64,000 nt of DNA from Dromiciops gliroides (GCF_019393635.1 NC_057864.1:496200716-496264715), one strand, 5' to 3'. Positions 1-14,000 are shown, counted from the first letter of the stretch. Numbers and translations are program-made. Notes: generated by a model from the letters alone, not told the origin.

Positions 1-175
1 TCGGAGCGGGGGGGGGGGCGGCGGGGAGGGCGGGGGCGGGGCGGGAGGCGAGCCCAGTGCGCCTGCGCGGGGGAGGGCGCCGAGGGAGCGGGCCGCAGGC
101 AGGCCCGCCGCGCCTGCGCAGAGTGGCGAGGGGGCGGGCCCCGAAGCCAAGCTTCCCTACCCTCCTCTGCCGGGT
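1..175. promoter_or_regulatory. CpG-rich edge of the PTTG1IP promoter / intron 1 start
   Basis: Very GC-rich, CpG-dense sequence with two NRF1-like motifs (GTGCGCCTGCGC near 57 and CGCGCCTGCGCA near 110) and GC boxes. PTTG1IP exon 1 should encode a signal peptide ending just before the PSI domain, but no Met-plus-hydrophobic stretch is present between here and exon 2. I infer that exon 1 lies just left of the window and that this is the downstream half of its CpG island. Confidence 0.5.
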
Positions 176-289
176 TTTACGTCACCCCCTCCTTCCCCGA
201 AGTGGCCCCGACTTTGGGGGGGTGTCGGAGTGGGGGTTATACACGGAGACTGGGGATGCGAGCGAGGACCCGAGGGAGGAGTGGGCGGG

Positions 290-560
290 CACGCGGGTGC
301 TTCTGGGGGTTCTCGGCCCCTCCTGCCGGGAGCTTTTGGGGGCTCTTGTTCTCCCCCCCACACCTGACAGGCACTTCTCAGGGTCCACCCCCACACACAC
401 TTGGCAGGCACTTCTGGGGGGTCCTTGGCCCCCTCCCAAGTGCTTCTGGGCGGCCTTGGCCCCTCCCGCTGGGAGCTTTTGGGGGCTCTTGTTCTCTCCA
501 CCTGACAAGCACTTCCGGGGGTCCTTGGCCCCCCACCTGACATGCTTGGGGGGGCTCCTC
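290..560. repeat. Degenerate GC-rich tandem repeat in PTTG1IP intron 1
   Basis: Imperfect repeats of motifs such as CACTTCTGGGGGTCCTTGG and GAGCTTTTGGGGGCTCTTG recur. The latter is seen near 331 and again near 473, giving a higher-order spacing of about 142 bp. The open frames across it come from the lack of stops in GC-rich repeats, not from a gene. Confidence 0.6.
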
Positions 561-1709
561 ATCCTCCCTCCCTGGGCCTTTGGTTGTCTTTGGGTGTTGC
601 TCCTTTCGTGCCTGGGGCTGGAGCCAAAGAGGCGGCTCATGCCAGTTCTGAGTTATTCTTAGGCCCTTCCAAATCCATGAGCCAGCATTTATTGGCGCTG
701 ACAAAAGCGAGCCAGTCCCTGCCCTCAGAGAGCTTGCTTCCCTCTATGACCCAAACCCCGCCTGCAAACACCAGTGGACTGAAGACGCCCTGATTGGTGG
801 GGGGTGTCTCAGGCCTCTGATGCCCCAGGGGTCCCAGGTCACCTCACCGCCCTGATTTAAAGAGGAGGGAATCTCCCGGAGCTCCCAAGTCTCTGAAGGG
901 GATATAGGAGCCCAGCTCTTCCTTCTCCACATCTAGAGCTTTCCGCTCTAGCACCCTGCCTCATTCTGTGGGCCCCACAGATTGCAAACGCTTGGAGGCT
1001 TTGGGGCTGCAGGCTGTTGGGTTGGCCAAAGGCTTTGTGATCTTAGGCTCGGGCTCCAGGAGCCCCAGGAGGGTCAGGACCTGGGGTGGCTGTCCTGCTG
1101 TCCTGCTGTCCTCTGCCCTGATCTGAGAGAAAGCTTGTGGAAGAGACTCCGCCTGGGAGGACAGGGAAGAGGCCCAGGGGCCGCCTAGATTACATGCTGA
1201 GGGGAAGGTCCTTTACATTCCCAACCACCCAGAAGTGGGGGTGAGGAACCAGTCAGATCTGGGCTGACAAGGGAGCAGGTTCCTCCTGACCAAGGCCCTG
1301 GCATGGAGGCAGAAGGGTTTAGATGGGGCCGCCGGGACCTTGGTTTTGCTTGACTTGACACATTTGTTACAAGAGTTTTGCTTTTCTCTTTCTCCCATTG
1401 GTGGGGGCACTGGGATAGATTTTTGTTCACAGAGGAAAATAAGCCACTGAGATGCTTGTGGAGCCGGGGCGGGGAGGTCTTCCCCCAGACTGTGGGTGGG
1501 AGGGAGCCCTGGACAAAGTTCTTCCCCTCTCTGGGCCTTAGTTTCCCGATCTGTAAAAGTCTAGGGTTCTGGGTGTGACTAGTTGAGTGAGTCTCTTCTT
1601 GTGCGTACAGGTCATTGGTGGGAGGAAATCTAGTGTTGATTGAAATGCAGGTCATGTTGTTCCTTGGGTTCCTGAGGGTTGTTGATGGATGGTTGTTTTT
1701 TTCCTCCAG

Positions 1710-1762
1710 CTTGCTCCCAGAGCAACAATCGATCCTGTACTGAGTGCTTGAAGAATGTCTCG
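1710..1762 (+). CDS. PTTG1IP: PTTG1IP exon 2
   Basis: Acceptor TTTTTTCCTCCAG, donor TCG|GTAAGT. The exon encodes CSQSNNRSCTECLKNVS, the start of the PSI domain. The first two bases finish a codon begun in exon 1. Confidence 0.94.
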
Positions 1763-1961
1763 GTAAGTTGTGAGGGTGTGTCTTTAGGGCCCCTCTGACT
1801 GAGGGTGGCTTTGGGGGCCCTTGGCCCACCATCCTCTGAGCCTCCCAGGGCTCAAGCTACTGACTTCTCCCTCACCCTGCAAATTCTTTCCTGGGTAGGT
1901 AGACTCTCACCCTGCTCCAGCCTCCATCATCCTCAGAGCCAACCTCCCATCTCCTTCCCCC

Positions 1962-2029
<68 letters not shown>

Positions 2030-5000
2030 CCCGCACGTGCACACGCTGGCTCTCCTGGCTAGACTGCGAGCACCTCTTTGGCACAAGGAAGGCCTTTGAA
2101 AAGCACTTGTTGGTTGGTGGCTGGACGGTCAGTCACTGTTGCCTTTTTTCTTAGCAAAGGTGTGTTTTCTGTGGGATCAGGCTCTCGGGAGCACTCCAAG
2201 GAACTCCTGGCTTTTGAAGCTCTAGGTCTTTTCAAGCAGGGACCTAAAGGACGAGAGAAAGGACCTTGCCCGTGCTCCCCTGGGCAGCAAATAAGACCAT
2301 TACAGGAGACACAGTTTAGGGTAAATTATAATCCATTGTATCCATATCAGTCATAGCGTCACCAACTGTGTATTTTGTGGTGACCAAATTGTGTTATATA
2401 AATGATGAATTGGGGGCCAGACTGGGTTTTCTAAAATACTACTCCGCTCTCGCACCCATTTTGGACAGTGAACATTTATTGTTATCCCATGTTATTAAAG
2501 TATTGACTTCGTGTCTCCCTAACCCCCCCCCCCCCCCCCCCCCCCAGTCCCAGGTTTACAGGCCTAAACAATCACATAGCCAGCGTGTTGAGCCAATGAG
2601 GCCAGGAGAGGGCACATGGAGAGTAAAAGAGTCCAGGGTTAGGGTTAGAAGAAGAGAGCAAGGCCCTAGTGGTCCAGGCTTTTTTCTTTTTTCCATAGAG
2701 GTGGCTCCTTACACACTCACCAAAGCTAATTGGCTAGCATCATCCAATTCCATTGGTTGGCATGACTTGAGGGTGGTTCACATTAAAATGACTTGGGGTC
2801 TGATGGGACCCTGAGGGGCAAAGGTTCATTCAGAGAGGTGTGGTTTAATCCCCTCAATTCAATGAACTAGACAAAGAGTCTATTCTCCACCTCTATTGGA
2901 CCCTTAGGCTGGTCCCAAAAAGAGATTAGCTGAAGTTCCTCCACTGAACCTTCCCCAGTTAGGGTGAAGAGAAAGGGACCCCTGGAAAATCCCTTGTTAA
3001 TAATGACTCTCTCAGTTGACCAAGTGGCTCCTTAACCTCTTGGTAGTCCAGAGAGATCACGTGCATGGATGCTCTCGTAGGACCAGAAGTGTCCATTAAG
3101 CAGTGATCACACTGACTTGGTTAGGAACCAGGGAAAATAGCTCTATGGAAGAAGGTAGACCCCACCCAGGCTGAGCTGAACACTGTAGCTTCCTCCTGGG
3201 TGTGGTCTGGCCCCGGAAAGCCGGTCCAGATCTCTGTGTAACAAAGGTAAAGACTAAAAACTACAGCATTCCTTTAAAAGGGGCTGTGGGGGGTGGGTCT
3301 TGAATCTGCCCCACGGTTTTGGGAATTAATGAGGTTTTTTCACACCCAGCTGGGCAGGGCCAAAGGCAGGTCCCCAACACCCAGGCCAGCTCTGTCCCCT
3401 GTACCAGCTGGCTTCTTCTTTTGGCAGATTTCCATCTGGGTGATGAGACCAAGCACAGGCAATCCCTAATAGATAACACGTCTGGGAGGTATGAGCAAGG
3501 GAAGGACAGCTCAATCTCATTCTTCTGGGTGGGGTGGGGCAGTGCTCCCCAGGCACTCCCAGACATCAGGGCCATCTAGCTCCCAGGGCCAGTCCTGCCA
3601 GTCTGGTTCTGCTGAACCCAGACCAGATGTCTGGGCCCAACTGTGCCCCCAGGACACTCCAGACCTCCCCAGTCAGACCAAAACCTCTGAGATTTAAGAA
3701 GGGGCGATTGTTTCCAGGCCAAGAGGGGATGATTGTAAAAGTAAGCCCATTGATGCCATCTTGCCGTGTGCCCCAAACAGACATCTCCCAAGTCCCATGA
3801 TCCAGCTCGGTCTGAGCAGTTCACCCCTAAAACTGTTGCCCTCAGGCCTCTGTTGCTACACAGCTGATTCGGTCTGCCCCTAATTAATTGTTCTGCTTGG
3901 ACCCTGATTTCCTGATTGAGGGGGGTGCTTCCTTCCCTTCTTTAGATGAATGGGTTTCAGCCACCCTCTGCCTGGGGTTAGTCAGCAGCAGAGAGAGGCC
4001 AGTCAACCCCCTCTTGTGGTCCTGGGGCCAGGCCTGATGTTCACCCTCTGCTCTGTGGCATTGCTGACCACTCTTCCTCCTCTCCCCCAAGAGGCATCCT
4101 TCAAATCTTGGGTCCTCCTGCTTGACCAGAAGGAGCCTTTAGGATGGTGTCCAGTCCCTGGTTCTCTGATCCCTAGTGCAGTGCTTGTCTTCTTATTGAT
4201 TCTCTCTCCCTCTCACCACAGTGGCTGAGAAAGCCCAGAGCCCCTCTCCCCTTCTTGTCCTCTCTTGACCTCCCCCCAATAAGATGAGAGGCTGCAGTGC
4301 TAAGAGTTAGTCAGATGAGAGCTTGATTCCAGGAGAAGGAACAAGGATGGAGAGGACCGCCTGAGCAGGGGCGGCCCCCTCCTGGGGGGCCCCTTGTTGA
4401 TGACATCAGGGCGGGGATTCCTTTGGTGGGTCTCTGTGCTGGTCCTCCCAGCCTCAGTTTACGTCTTCTCCAGTCGAACCAATTGGCATTTATTAAGTAT
4501 TAAGGGCTCCCCTTTCCTCTGTAATGGGGGGGTGATGAGAAAGAGCCTCCTACAGAAGTGGGCAGCCCAAGTTATGAGGAAGGGGAGGGCATTTGGGGCC
4601 TGGGCTGCCAGGTCATCCAAGGGACCCCGGGTGAAGATGAGGCCTAAGACTAATTTGGATCCAAGACAGCTGGGAGGGGTGGGTGAGGTGATGGGGTGGG
4701 GAAAGGCTCCATGGGATCCTGGGGGTCACTGGCTGAACCACGACCAGAAAGCCTTGTGGGGGCTGGCCATAAGGTGAGATGGAGGGTGGTCCTGGGACAC
4801 GGAAAGGGGACAGGCCTGGTTGGTGGGTGCTTGGGGCTATCCCTCACAGGCCATGGGGAGTGACACTGAGTCTCTGCCCTCCTTGTCTCTGTCCTAGTGC
4901 TTCTGGTGCTATACCAATAACGCCTGCCTGGACTATCCCGTCAGGAAGATCCTGCCGCCCAGCTCGCTGTGCCCGCTGAGTTCTGCCCGTTGGGGCGTGT

Positions 5001-8000
5001 GCTGGGGTAAGTCTTCCCCTTGCTGCTGCACTTGGATGGCCATGCTTTCACGGTGGTGGCCCCCTTTCATGGACGAGGAAACTGAGGCTGAGAGGGGGAG
5101 CCACTTGATTTGGGGGAGCCAGAGCTTGGTTCCAAAGTACCTTTGTGGGGCAGAGTCATGGCTCACACGTTGAGGAAGCTGAGGTCAGGAAACATTTATG
5201 AGGTACCTACTGTGTGCGAGGCCCTGCCCTCAGGGATCTTACAGCCTAATAGGAGAGAGACCGTGTGCAAAACAAGCTCTAGACAGGATAAAGAGAAAAC
5301 AGTGAACAAGGAGAAGGACCTGGAATTTAGAGGGGTTAGGGAAGGCTTCCTGGAAGAAGTGGCCTTTTGATTGGGACTTAAAGGAAGCCAGGAAGTTCAG
5401 TGGTTAGAGCGGAGGGAGGGCATCCGAGGCCTGGGGGAGGATCTTGTTCATGTGTGTGAGAAGCCTGGGTGGGGGCAGCTTAGGAAGGGCTTTGGAGGCC
5501 TCTCAGCTTTCTTGAGGAGGGAGTGACGGGGTTGGACTGAAGGGGGAGAGACTTGGGTCAGGCAGACCCCACCCCTGCACCCCCAGCAGCCACTGCTGTA
5601 GTCCTGGTGAGAGGGGGTGGAGCCTGCACCCAGGGCCCAGAGAAGGGGAGAATGTGAGGACATTGGCAGGCCTTATTGCATCTGGGGGTGAGAGGTCGTG
5701 GCAAGTCCAGTAAGACTCCCAGGTTAGGAGCCTGAGGGGTGGACACGAGGCTATTGTTGGGCTCCATTTTGGACACACTGACTAACGTCTACTGGACATG
5801 CGGTTCAGGATGTCTGAAAGGCAGGTGGAGAGGAAACTGGAGCTGGGCTGAGCATTGGGGGCAGGAAAGGGAGAGCTGAGAATTGTCTGCATAGACGGTC
5901 CTTCAATCCACGGGGGCTGATGAGGTCATGGGGTGAAGCAGGACAGAGCCTGGGGGACCCCTGTGGTCAGAGGGTGTGGCCTAGAAGAGGATCCAGCAAA
6001 GAGCGGACAGACAGGGAGGCAGAGAAAGAGTCCCACAACCCCAGAGGGGCGAGAATATCCAGGAGAGGAGAGCGACTCCCAGTATCCGAGGCTGCAGAGA
6101 GGTCAAGGAGAACGAGGACCGAGGAAAGGCCACTGGACTTGGCCACCAAGCGATCCCCAGTCACTGCAGAGGGCGGTCTGCAGGGAATGACGGGCCCGGA
6201 GCCAGACCGTAAGGGGTTAAGGAGAGAGCACTGGTGTAGACGGGCTTTTTGAGGAGCTTCACACAGGACAGCAGAGATTGTGGGGCCAAAGTTAGCAGGG
6301 ACGGGAGGGTCAAGTGAGGGATTTTCCAGGCCGGAGGAGACAGGGGCCTGTTTGTAGGCAGGAGGGAGGGAGCCCAAGGACAGGGAGACATTGGGGGGAT
6401 GACCGGGGCAATCTGTTGGCAGAGACGGGATGGAATAGGATCACCTGGTCAGGTGGAGGCCCCTTCATCACGGGAGATGAGGCTGAAGGAGGAGGAGAAG
6501 AGGGAGCTTGCCATGAGTGGGGCGGTTTGTGGAGGGGGGAGGGGGCCCCCTTGTGGTCTTGTAACAGTTGGAGCCTCAGACGTGAATGTCCGGTGACCCA
6601 GGGAGAGATGTCCTTCTGGCTCCTCTTCCCTGACTCCCGGAATGGAAGCTCTCGGGTCTCACCCGGGCTTCTTTCCCGCCCTGGTGCCAGTCCAACATTG
6701 CTGGGCACACAGTCTGGGGGTGGGGTTCAGGAGCCTGAGGCTTATCTCATCTGGGGGCCCAGGCAGCAGATGCCTTTGTCAAGCCCTTCCCCTGCCAGGT
6801 AGATCATCTGTGCCCTCGGGACCTTGAAGCCTCCCGACACACGATGTGTATGTAGCCCTCCACACACCAGGGGGCAGGTCCCCATCTTACACAGGAGGCA
6901 CCCAGAGAGGATGAGGAGGCAGTTGGGGTCAGGGTGGGGGTGAGGCATTTGCACAGGCCTACTGCCTCCCCCCACATGAGGCCCTGGACCCTGCTGACAG
7001 GAAGCTGTCAGGAAGACTCAAGAAAGCAGAGGGGAGGGGGCCGGGCTGTGGTACCCAGCCGACCATGACTCTGGGCAGATGAGAGGCCTGGCACGTGCTG
7101 TCCGTGCCACAAAGTAGCAGATCTACTGTTTCCTTTCCTGAAAGGGAGCATGGGAGAAAGGGGAGAGGAAGGGGGCTGCCTTTGGTCCACAGGGAAAAGC
7201 TGCTGGGGTGTGGGTGGTCACTGAGTCAGGGGGAGGCTGGTGAGTCATTGGCCTCAGGATAACGTGATTTTGGGGTTGTGGCAGGAAGGGCAAGTTTGGA
7301 TGGAGGAAGGGAAGGAAAATACAGAGTAACCTTGGTAGAAAACCCCCAGCCATGGAGTAAGGGATGGGTCCCCCTGGAGATGACCCGTCGCCTTGTGCGC
7401 GTTCTCTTTACTCTCCTTTGGAAGAAGGGGGGGGGTGCTCTGAGGGAAAGAGGCCAGGCGTGGCTACCCCCACAGCCCAGGCCTTGTGTAGGGTGATGGG
7501 CCTGCTGTGCCTAGACCTGGGGCTGTGAGGAGTTTCTTCCTTGATTCCCTGGTCAGAGCCCAAGGAAGGGGCTTGGGATGATGCTGACTCTGGCCTGCGG
7601 GGATGCCTGGGTGGTGAAAAGATGGAAGCCAAGGGCCAGTCCTGGAGAAGGAATCCAGAAGTGGGGCCCAGGCCCAGAGGAGCACAGACCAGAGGCCAGA
7701 ATGGCATGGGCTGAAGGCCGGCAGCAGGCACTGGGCACCATGTCCTCTGTCTCTCTGAGGAAAGAGCAGTGTCAGAGCAGATGGACCAAGGGCCAAGCAT
7801 CTCTTAGCTTCCTTCTGGTTTCCCTGCCAAGAGCAATCCTTCATGGTTATTGACCCAGCTGAAGTGAGCAGCTCTTCATGAGGGGAGGAGCCTTTATGAA
7901 GGGCCTACTATGCGCTGGGCCTTGGGGATAGCTTCTGCCCTCCCCTGACTGAATGTTTATGGCACAAAACGAAGCTGCCCCGACTTACAGCTATGCGTTA

Positions 8001-11000
8001 CTGCCCCCAGCTCTTCCTAAACCGTCATGACTTGCCCGCTTCGTTCTGTCAGTGCCCACACAAATCAGTGTGGTTATCCTCAGGTGGAACTCGGTGTGGG
8101 GGGCCTGCTCAGGCTCGTCCCATGGTACTTAAAAGTTTGATTTTGGAACTAATGGAGTCACTTAGATTTGGACAGTGAGCCACAAGGGATGGACTTCACC
8201 ACACCATGAGGAGTGAGCTCTCTAGAGCTGATTCAGCAAGCAAAGGTCACTGCCTCAGTTGTCCATTACGGTCTATGGCCAGGCCTCAGGGTCACCCGTA
8301 GCTTCTCATGACATGCACAGCCTAAGCTAACTTAGTCTCAAGGACAGTTTCTAAATCTTTTTTTTTTTTTTTTGGTGGGGCAATAAGGGTTAAGTGACTT
8401 GCCCAGGGTCACACGGCTAGTAAGTGTCAAGTGTCTGAGGCTGGATTTGAACTCAGGCCCTCCTAAATCCAGGGCCAGTGCTTTATCTACTATGCCACCT
8501 AGCTGCCCCAGTTTTCAAATCTTTTAAGGACAAACTAGCCCACCTTGCAAGGAGCATCCCCTGGGGGCAGGCCTGTCCATTGTAGTGCCTCAGCCTGGTC
8601 AGCCTCATCTTTGTCTGGGGAAGGAGTGGGGCTGCCTGACCTCTCCTGCCCCGAGGCTGGGTGGGACAGGGCAGAACCAAGTAGGGAGAGGAGCAGGTGG
8701 CGGGCCATAGTCTGTGCCCAGGCCAAGGCCGTCTCTTCTCCAATTCAACCGGCCTGTTGTATAATTCTGCCTCTGAAGTTGCCAGCAAGCAGGCCTCACC
8801 ACGGCTTCTCCCGGGGTCCATCTGCTCTGGTTCTTGACTGAGCAGCCTGCCTTCCCTTGCTGTGGCAACGCTCAGGATCTCTGCAGTGATCATCGTAGAG
8901 CAGTAGCGGCAGGGATTGGCAGAAGGAAAAGCAGCTAAGATGGCGTTGGCCGGGCAGTGCTTGGGAGAGGCTTCTAGGTGGTGCAGTGGGTAAAGCACTG
9001 GGCATGGAGTCTGAAAGACGTCACAAGCTGCTTAACCATCAGCAAGTCACTTAACCAACTCTGTCTGCTTCGGGTCCCTGAAACTTAAAACCGGGGCGAT
9101 AATAGCAGCCACCTCCCCAGGTGGTTGTGAGGATCCAGTGCCTGGCACTTCTCGGTAGGCACTTGATAAATGCCTGTTGTTCCTTTCCTTTATGAGATGG
9201 TCAAGGGAGGGCGTGAAGCCTGGCTGGAGTCCAGCTCCAAGATGGCCAGCACTGCGCTGCCCCCTTTCTGAGATGGAGCCCTCCTGGGAATTACCCCAAG
9301 CTCCAAAGGGAAGAAGGACATGGATTGATGAGCAGCCCTCCCCTCCTGGAGACTGGGCCGGATGGGTTCTTGTGGTGGGGAGGTTATGTTCCCTTGTTCA
9401 GCAGGCTGGCTAGACTTCTTATTCTTCAGAAAGGGAGCCAGAAAACATCTACTTTTTAAAAATTCTTGGGGGCAGCTAGGTGGTGCAGTGGATAAAGCAC
9501 TGGCCCTGGAATAAGGAGGACCTGAGTTCAAATCCAGCCTCAGACACTTGACACTAGCTGTGTGACTCTGGGCAAGTCACTTAACCCCCATTGCCCCGCA
9601 AAAAAAAAAATCTTTAAACCCAACCATCCTCTTCCCCTTTTCCATGACAATCTGGGTCACTGCTGTTAGTCTCTCAGTCTCCTACCAGCTCCATCCCTGT
9701 CCTTCTGCTAACCCATCCAGTGCCACCTCTGAACCACTCGCCCAGAATCCCCCTCCTACCCTCGGGGGTGCATCACCTGCCTTTCTCTCGCTGTGAGATT
9801 CCCGTCATGTCTAGTACAGTGCTGTCTTCACAGGGAAGTCTCAGTCTGTGCTTGTTGAGTGAAGGACGGGTGGGTGGGTGGGTGGGCAGAAGGAATCAGG
9901 GCGTCAGTGGGTGAATACCCTCCTCGCTTCAGTGCCGTTTGAAATTGGATCTTGATTCCCAGCCCTGAGACTTGCCTGTCTTTACCACCTAACACTGTGG
10001 GCTGGCAAGTATTTCATGAGCAAAACAGATTAAACTATTGACTCTCCCAGTGGTTCCTCCAATGGCGCCTTCCCAGAAGGCATCCTTGCCCTGAGTGGCA
10101 GCAAAAGGCTCAACGTGGAGGCACCTGGGGTCAAACTGAGTGACCCATGAATATTCCAGGGAGTGTGCTGATCCTTTGGGGGGGGGGGGGAGAGCAGGTG
10201 TCACAGATGGTGCCCGTAGGTGGTGAAGTAGATTAGAGAACAGAATATTCATTTAGCCTATTAGGTCGTGCCTGACATGTTTGGCTCTTCTTTGCCCAGT
10301 CAGAGAGCTCCAACTCAGGCCCAGACCCCTTGGGGCCTGTGGCCAGCTCCACGGCCTTGTCCTGTTTCCTCATTTGTAAAGTAAGGGCCAGGGGTTGGAG
10401 TCGCTGGCCCCTTAGGTTCCTTCAGGCGCCAAATCTTACCAGTTTCTTTAGTGAACCCGGTTTTCTCTTGTATTTCAGAGCCGACAGGCTTGTGGAACAC
10501 ATTCTTTCCACGCGTGTTTTAGTCTTCAGAGTTTTGTGAAACTTCACGCAAGCTGCTGAGCTATTTAGCTGTGGAACTTAAAAAGGATAATTCAGCCTCT
10601 TTTCAGGTGGTGGTGGTGTGGTTAGAGAAGTTTGATAAGTGGGTACAGAGCAGTCTTTCCAGGAGATGAGGCCTGTGCCGAACACAAAGGTTATGGCTCT
10701 TAATGGGGATGATGCTTGTGGGTGGAGGGTGCAGGCATCTCACTCACGCGAGCGTGTGCGCACACACGCATGTGCATATTCATGTGTGAGCCTGAATTGG
10801 GCAGGCAGGGAAGAAGGATTCTCAGCAGTGCTCACACCCACCTGGAGCAGAAACCCCACACATTTGGGTGCATCTGTGATGAGGAAGGGTCTGCACTTGG
10901 CCACCTGGGGTGCCCTCGCCCTCCACATCTTGAGTTCTGCTGCTCTGAAGGGAGAGAAGAGAATGAGTCCTGGCAGCTGCTTCCTCTCTTGTCCTGATCA

Positions 11001-14000
11001 CTGCCTTTTGCTCAGATCTGGCCACCGCATGAGCCCACTGGGGAGCCCTTGATTGATTTCCCCTTCAGGGACTCGGCTCCTATCTCTGCTGTGCCTCCCT
11101 TCCCCCTCTGTCCATGGGAGCCACAGGAGCAACCTGTGGTCAAGGCCATGAACCAAAGGCTTGGGGGCAAATAGGATCCCAGTGACAAATCTGGGTCTCT
11201 CAGGAGACATGGCTTCTTGATCTGATGAGAGCCCTGAAGGAGGTCTGTCTGGAGCTATGTCAGTGTTATCTAAGCTTCTGACCTGGAGGTAGCCAGGGAT
11301 GCTCCGAAGGGATGCATGGAGTCCAGAGGCAGGCAACGACCTTTGACCAGCAGCCCATTTCACTGGTGTTCTCCACCCAAGCTCTCATTCTTTTTCTTTT
11401 TTAATCATAAAAGTATTTTATTATTTTCTATGATCTTTTGGGGATACAGATCTTGGCATTTTTTTAAAGGAAGGATAGTTGTTGTCACCTGTTGGAGCCA
11501 GATTTATATAGGGAGAGTTAATTGAGTGGCTCACTGTAATATTGTGTCCCGGAAATAATGAGGAACCTCTAGGTTCAAAGCTCCCTCCCCTCTGAACTGC
11601 CCTTTTAGATATTTCTCCCAGGCCAATAAGAAAGGAGCCTGGGGGCAGCTAGATGGCGCAGTGGTTAAAGCACCGGCCCTGAATTCAGGAGTACCTGAGT
11701 TCAAATCCGGCCTCAGACACTTGACACTTACTAGCTGTGTGACCCTGGGCAAGTCACTTAACCCCCATTGCCTGCAAAAAACAAAACAAAACAAAACAAA
11801 AACAAAACCAAAAAAAAAAAAAGAAAGGAGCCTAACAGCCTCTTTTCCACAAACGAATCAGGTTTTATTAATGGGAATAAAATAAACAGCAAAGGTGAAA
11901 TTAATAAAATCAAAGACAAGGGAATAGGGAAAAAGAAATTTGGATAATCCCCCTAACTCTAACCTATAATCTATACAATCCCCAAACTCACTTCCAGCTC
12001 AGCTAATTCAAAAGAGCAGGGCTCGGGGCAGCTAGGTGGCCCAGTTGATAGAGCACCGACCCTAGATTCAGGAGGACCTGAGTTCAAATCCAGCCTCACA
12101 CACTTAACACTTACTAGCTGGGCAAGTCACTTAACCCCAATTGCCTCATCAAAAAAAAAAAAAGCAGGGCTCGTATGTTAACTCACCACCTGGGGTCTGT
12201 AGCTTCAGTGGGAAAACAGCTTTGCAGTCAGGGCCCACAGGACAAACTATCAGGAAAAACCTCGTCAGCTCCTGCCAGCTCACCCGACTGGGAAGAAAGT
12301 GACTTCAGAAAGAGCCTGAACCCCCCTCAGTGAGCATTTACTTTCCCTCTCCCAAAAGGGGAGGTCCTTCAGACTGCCTGTGGAGAGTGGTTCCTCTGTT
12401 GACATCAGCAGCAAACGTCACTCAGGCCAGGCCAGGTGTGGCCTATCCCAGTCAGTCTGCCAAATTCCATTATTTTACCACACACTTAACCAGCATGGGG
12501 TTCCTAAGAGGCTGCTTCCTACAGCGCTTGAGTTCTCCTGGGGGATCCATTTGGGGAACACCACAATCTCAGCTTTCCTTAAGGCCCCAGACCTTTACTG
12601 TTCCCACCTTCTAGCCCTGCCCCCTCATGGATGGACCTGGGCCTCTTCCATTAATTAACATCCAAAGGATGCAGGATCTGGGGCCATACTTTAGACATGT
12701 ACAAAGGTCTAGACTTTCAAAGCAAATCGTTTAGAAACCAGCAAGCTGCCAAAGGCATTTAAAAAATGATTGCTGAAAAGTCTCACTTCTCCGGACTGCT
12801 TATTATTGGGTGACAGAAGAGATCCAGGAGATCAGCTTTTCAGGGGTAGGTAGATTCCAGTGATGTAAGTAAAATGTTAAAATAATTTTATTATAAAATG
12901 AGTAGCCATCAACAATAAGAAACGGAACATAAACATAATAAGCTCTGTGCCATGGCATGTTAGCAGCTTGGGGGCGCCCCAGTGCACAGAGCCCTAGCCT
13001 GAAGGCAGGAAGACCTGAGTTCAAATGCAGCCACTTTCTAGCTGTGACCCTGGGTAAGTCACTTAATTTGTCTGCCTCCATTTCCTCATCTGTCTATAAG
13101 GGCTAAAATTCTAGCTATACTGTCTAAAATATGTAATGAGTGGTCACCAATAAATTATAAGCTTTAGCAAGAGTTAGGCTTTTAAGCATTTTTTTTTTTT
13201 TTTGCGGGGCAGTGGGGGTTAAGTGACTTGCCCAGGGTCACACAGCTAGTAAGTATCAAGTGTCTGAGGCTGGATCTGAACTCAGGTACTCCTGAATCCA
13301 GGGCCAGTGCTTTATCCACTGCGCCACTGAGCCGCCCCCCTTTTAAGCATTTATTAAGGAGAATAAGAATTTGGTAAAGAGAGTGAGAAAGGCCTAGATT
13401 CATCTATCTATTAAAGGGAGAGAACATTCCTAGCTTCGCTCTCTGTCAGAGTCCCCAGGAAAGAGAGTGAGCCAGCACGCCAGCCTCCCCCTTCACTTCC
13501 TGACGCCAAAGAAAAGATGCATGGTCCTGCCCTCGGAGGCCCTCTCCTCATGTTGGAACTTTCCTACAGTAAGTCTCCAGCAGGTGGTGTCATTCCAATT
13601 GTTACATGTGAAATGGGGATAATAACAGCACCTCCCTCCCAGACCTTTTATGAGGTTCAAATGAGGTATCTTTGCAAAGGGCTTAGCACAGAGCTGTCAT
13701 CATTCATACTCTCCTTTTCACTCCCCCCTCACAGTGTAGACTAGCAGTGGCCGTGGTCCCAGCAGGACTCACCTCTTCACCCTCTCAGTCTCTGTGGGTC
13801 TACAGATACTGTCGCTCCCATTTTGCAAATAGAAAACTTGGGTTCAGGGGACTTGGGGCTTGCCTGTGGTCACACAGCAGACCCCAGATTTGAGCCCTGG
13901 TGCTTTGTCTCCAAACTGCCTCTTTTAGAGTATCACTTGGCACCACCCAGGAACTGGCCTTGGCATGAAGGGGGCATCCTTGTGGGTAAATGGGAAGATG

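Larger units (their letters stand above)
11490..12482 (-). mobile_element. Solo LTR of an endogenous retrovirus (family A), carrying two SINEs
   Basis: Begins TGTTGGAGCC and ends TTTTACCACA. It aligns along its length with the LTR at 40990-41693. Flanking 4-bp target duplication CACC/CACT fits a class I (gamma-like) integrase. The reverse strand holds an AATAAA-type signal, so it lies in reverse. Two SINEs (11641-11820, 12025-12162) inserted later. No internal viral sequence adjoins it: a fossil. Confidence 0.8.
12968..13740 (+). mobile_element. MON1-like CORE-SINE split by an LTR
   Basis: Left part (to 13094) has GACCTGAGTTCAAATGCAGCC and TTTCCTCATC. The right part resumes at 13607 with TGTGAAATGGGGATAATAACAGC, CCCAGACC and AAAGGGCTTAGCACAGAG. 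The two halves join in the order of the family consensus, so the LTR landed in the SINE. Confidence 0.75.

Noticed and set aside
57-662. 201-residue frame at the left edge as PTTG1IP exon 1
   Set aside because: It lacks a hydrophobic signal peptide and a donor that joins exon 2 in frame; its body lies in a tandem repeat.
2376-3243. Another LTR starting TGTGGTGACC and ending GTAACA
   Set aside because: No matching target duplication and weak similarity to the other LTRs; left as unassigned.
9468-9612. True tRNA genes at the SINE heads
   Set aside because: A- and B-box-like motifs are present, but they belong to tRNA-derived SINEs with the CORE domain; no intact cloverleaf is expected.
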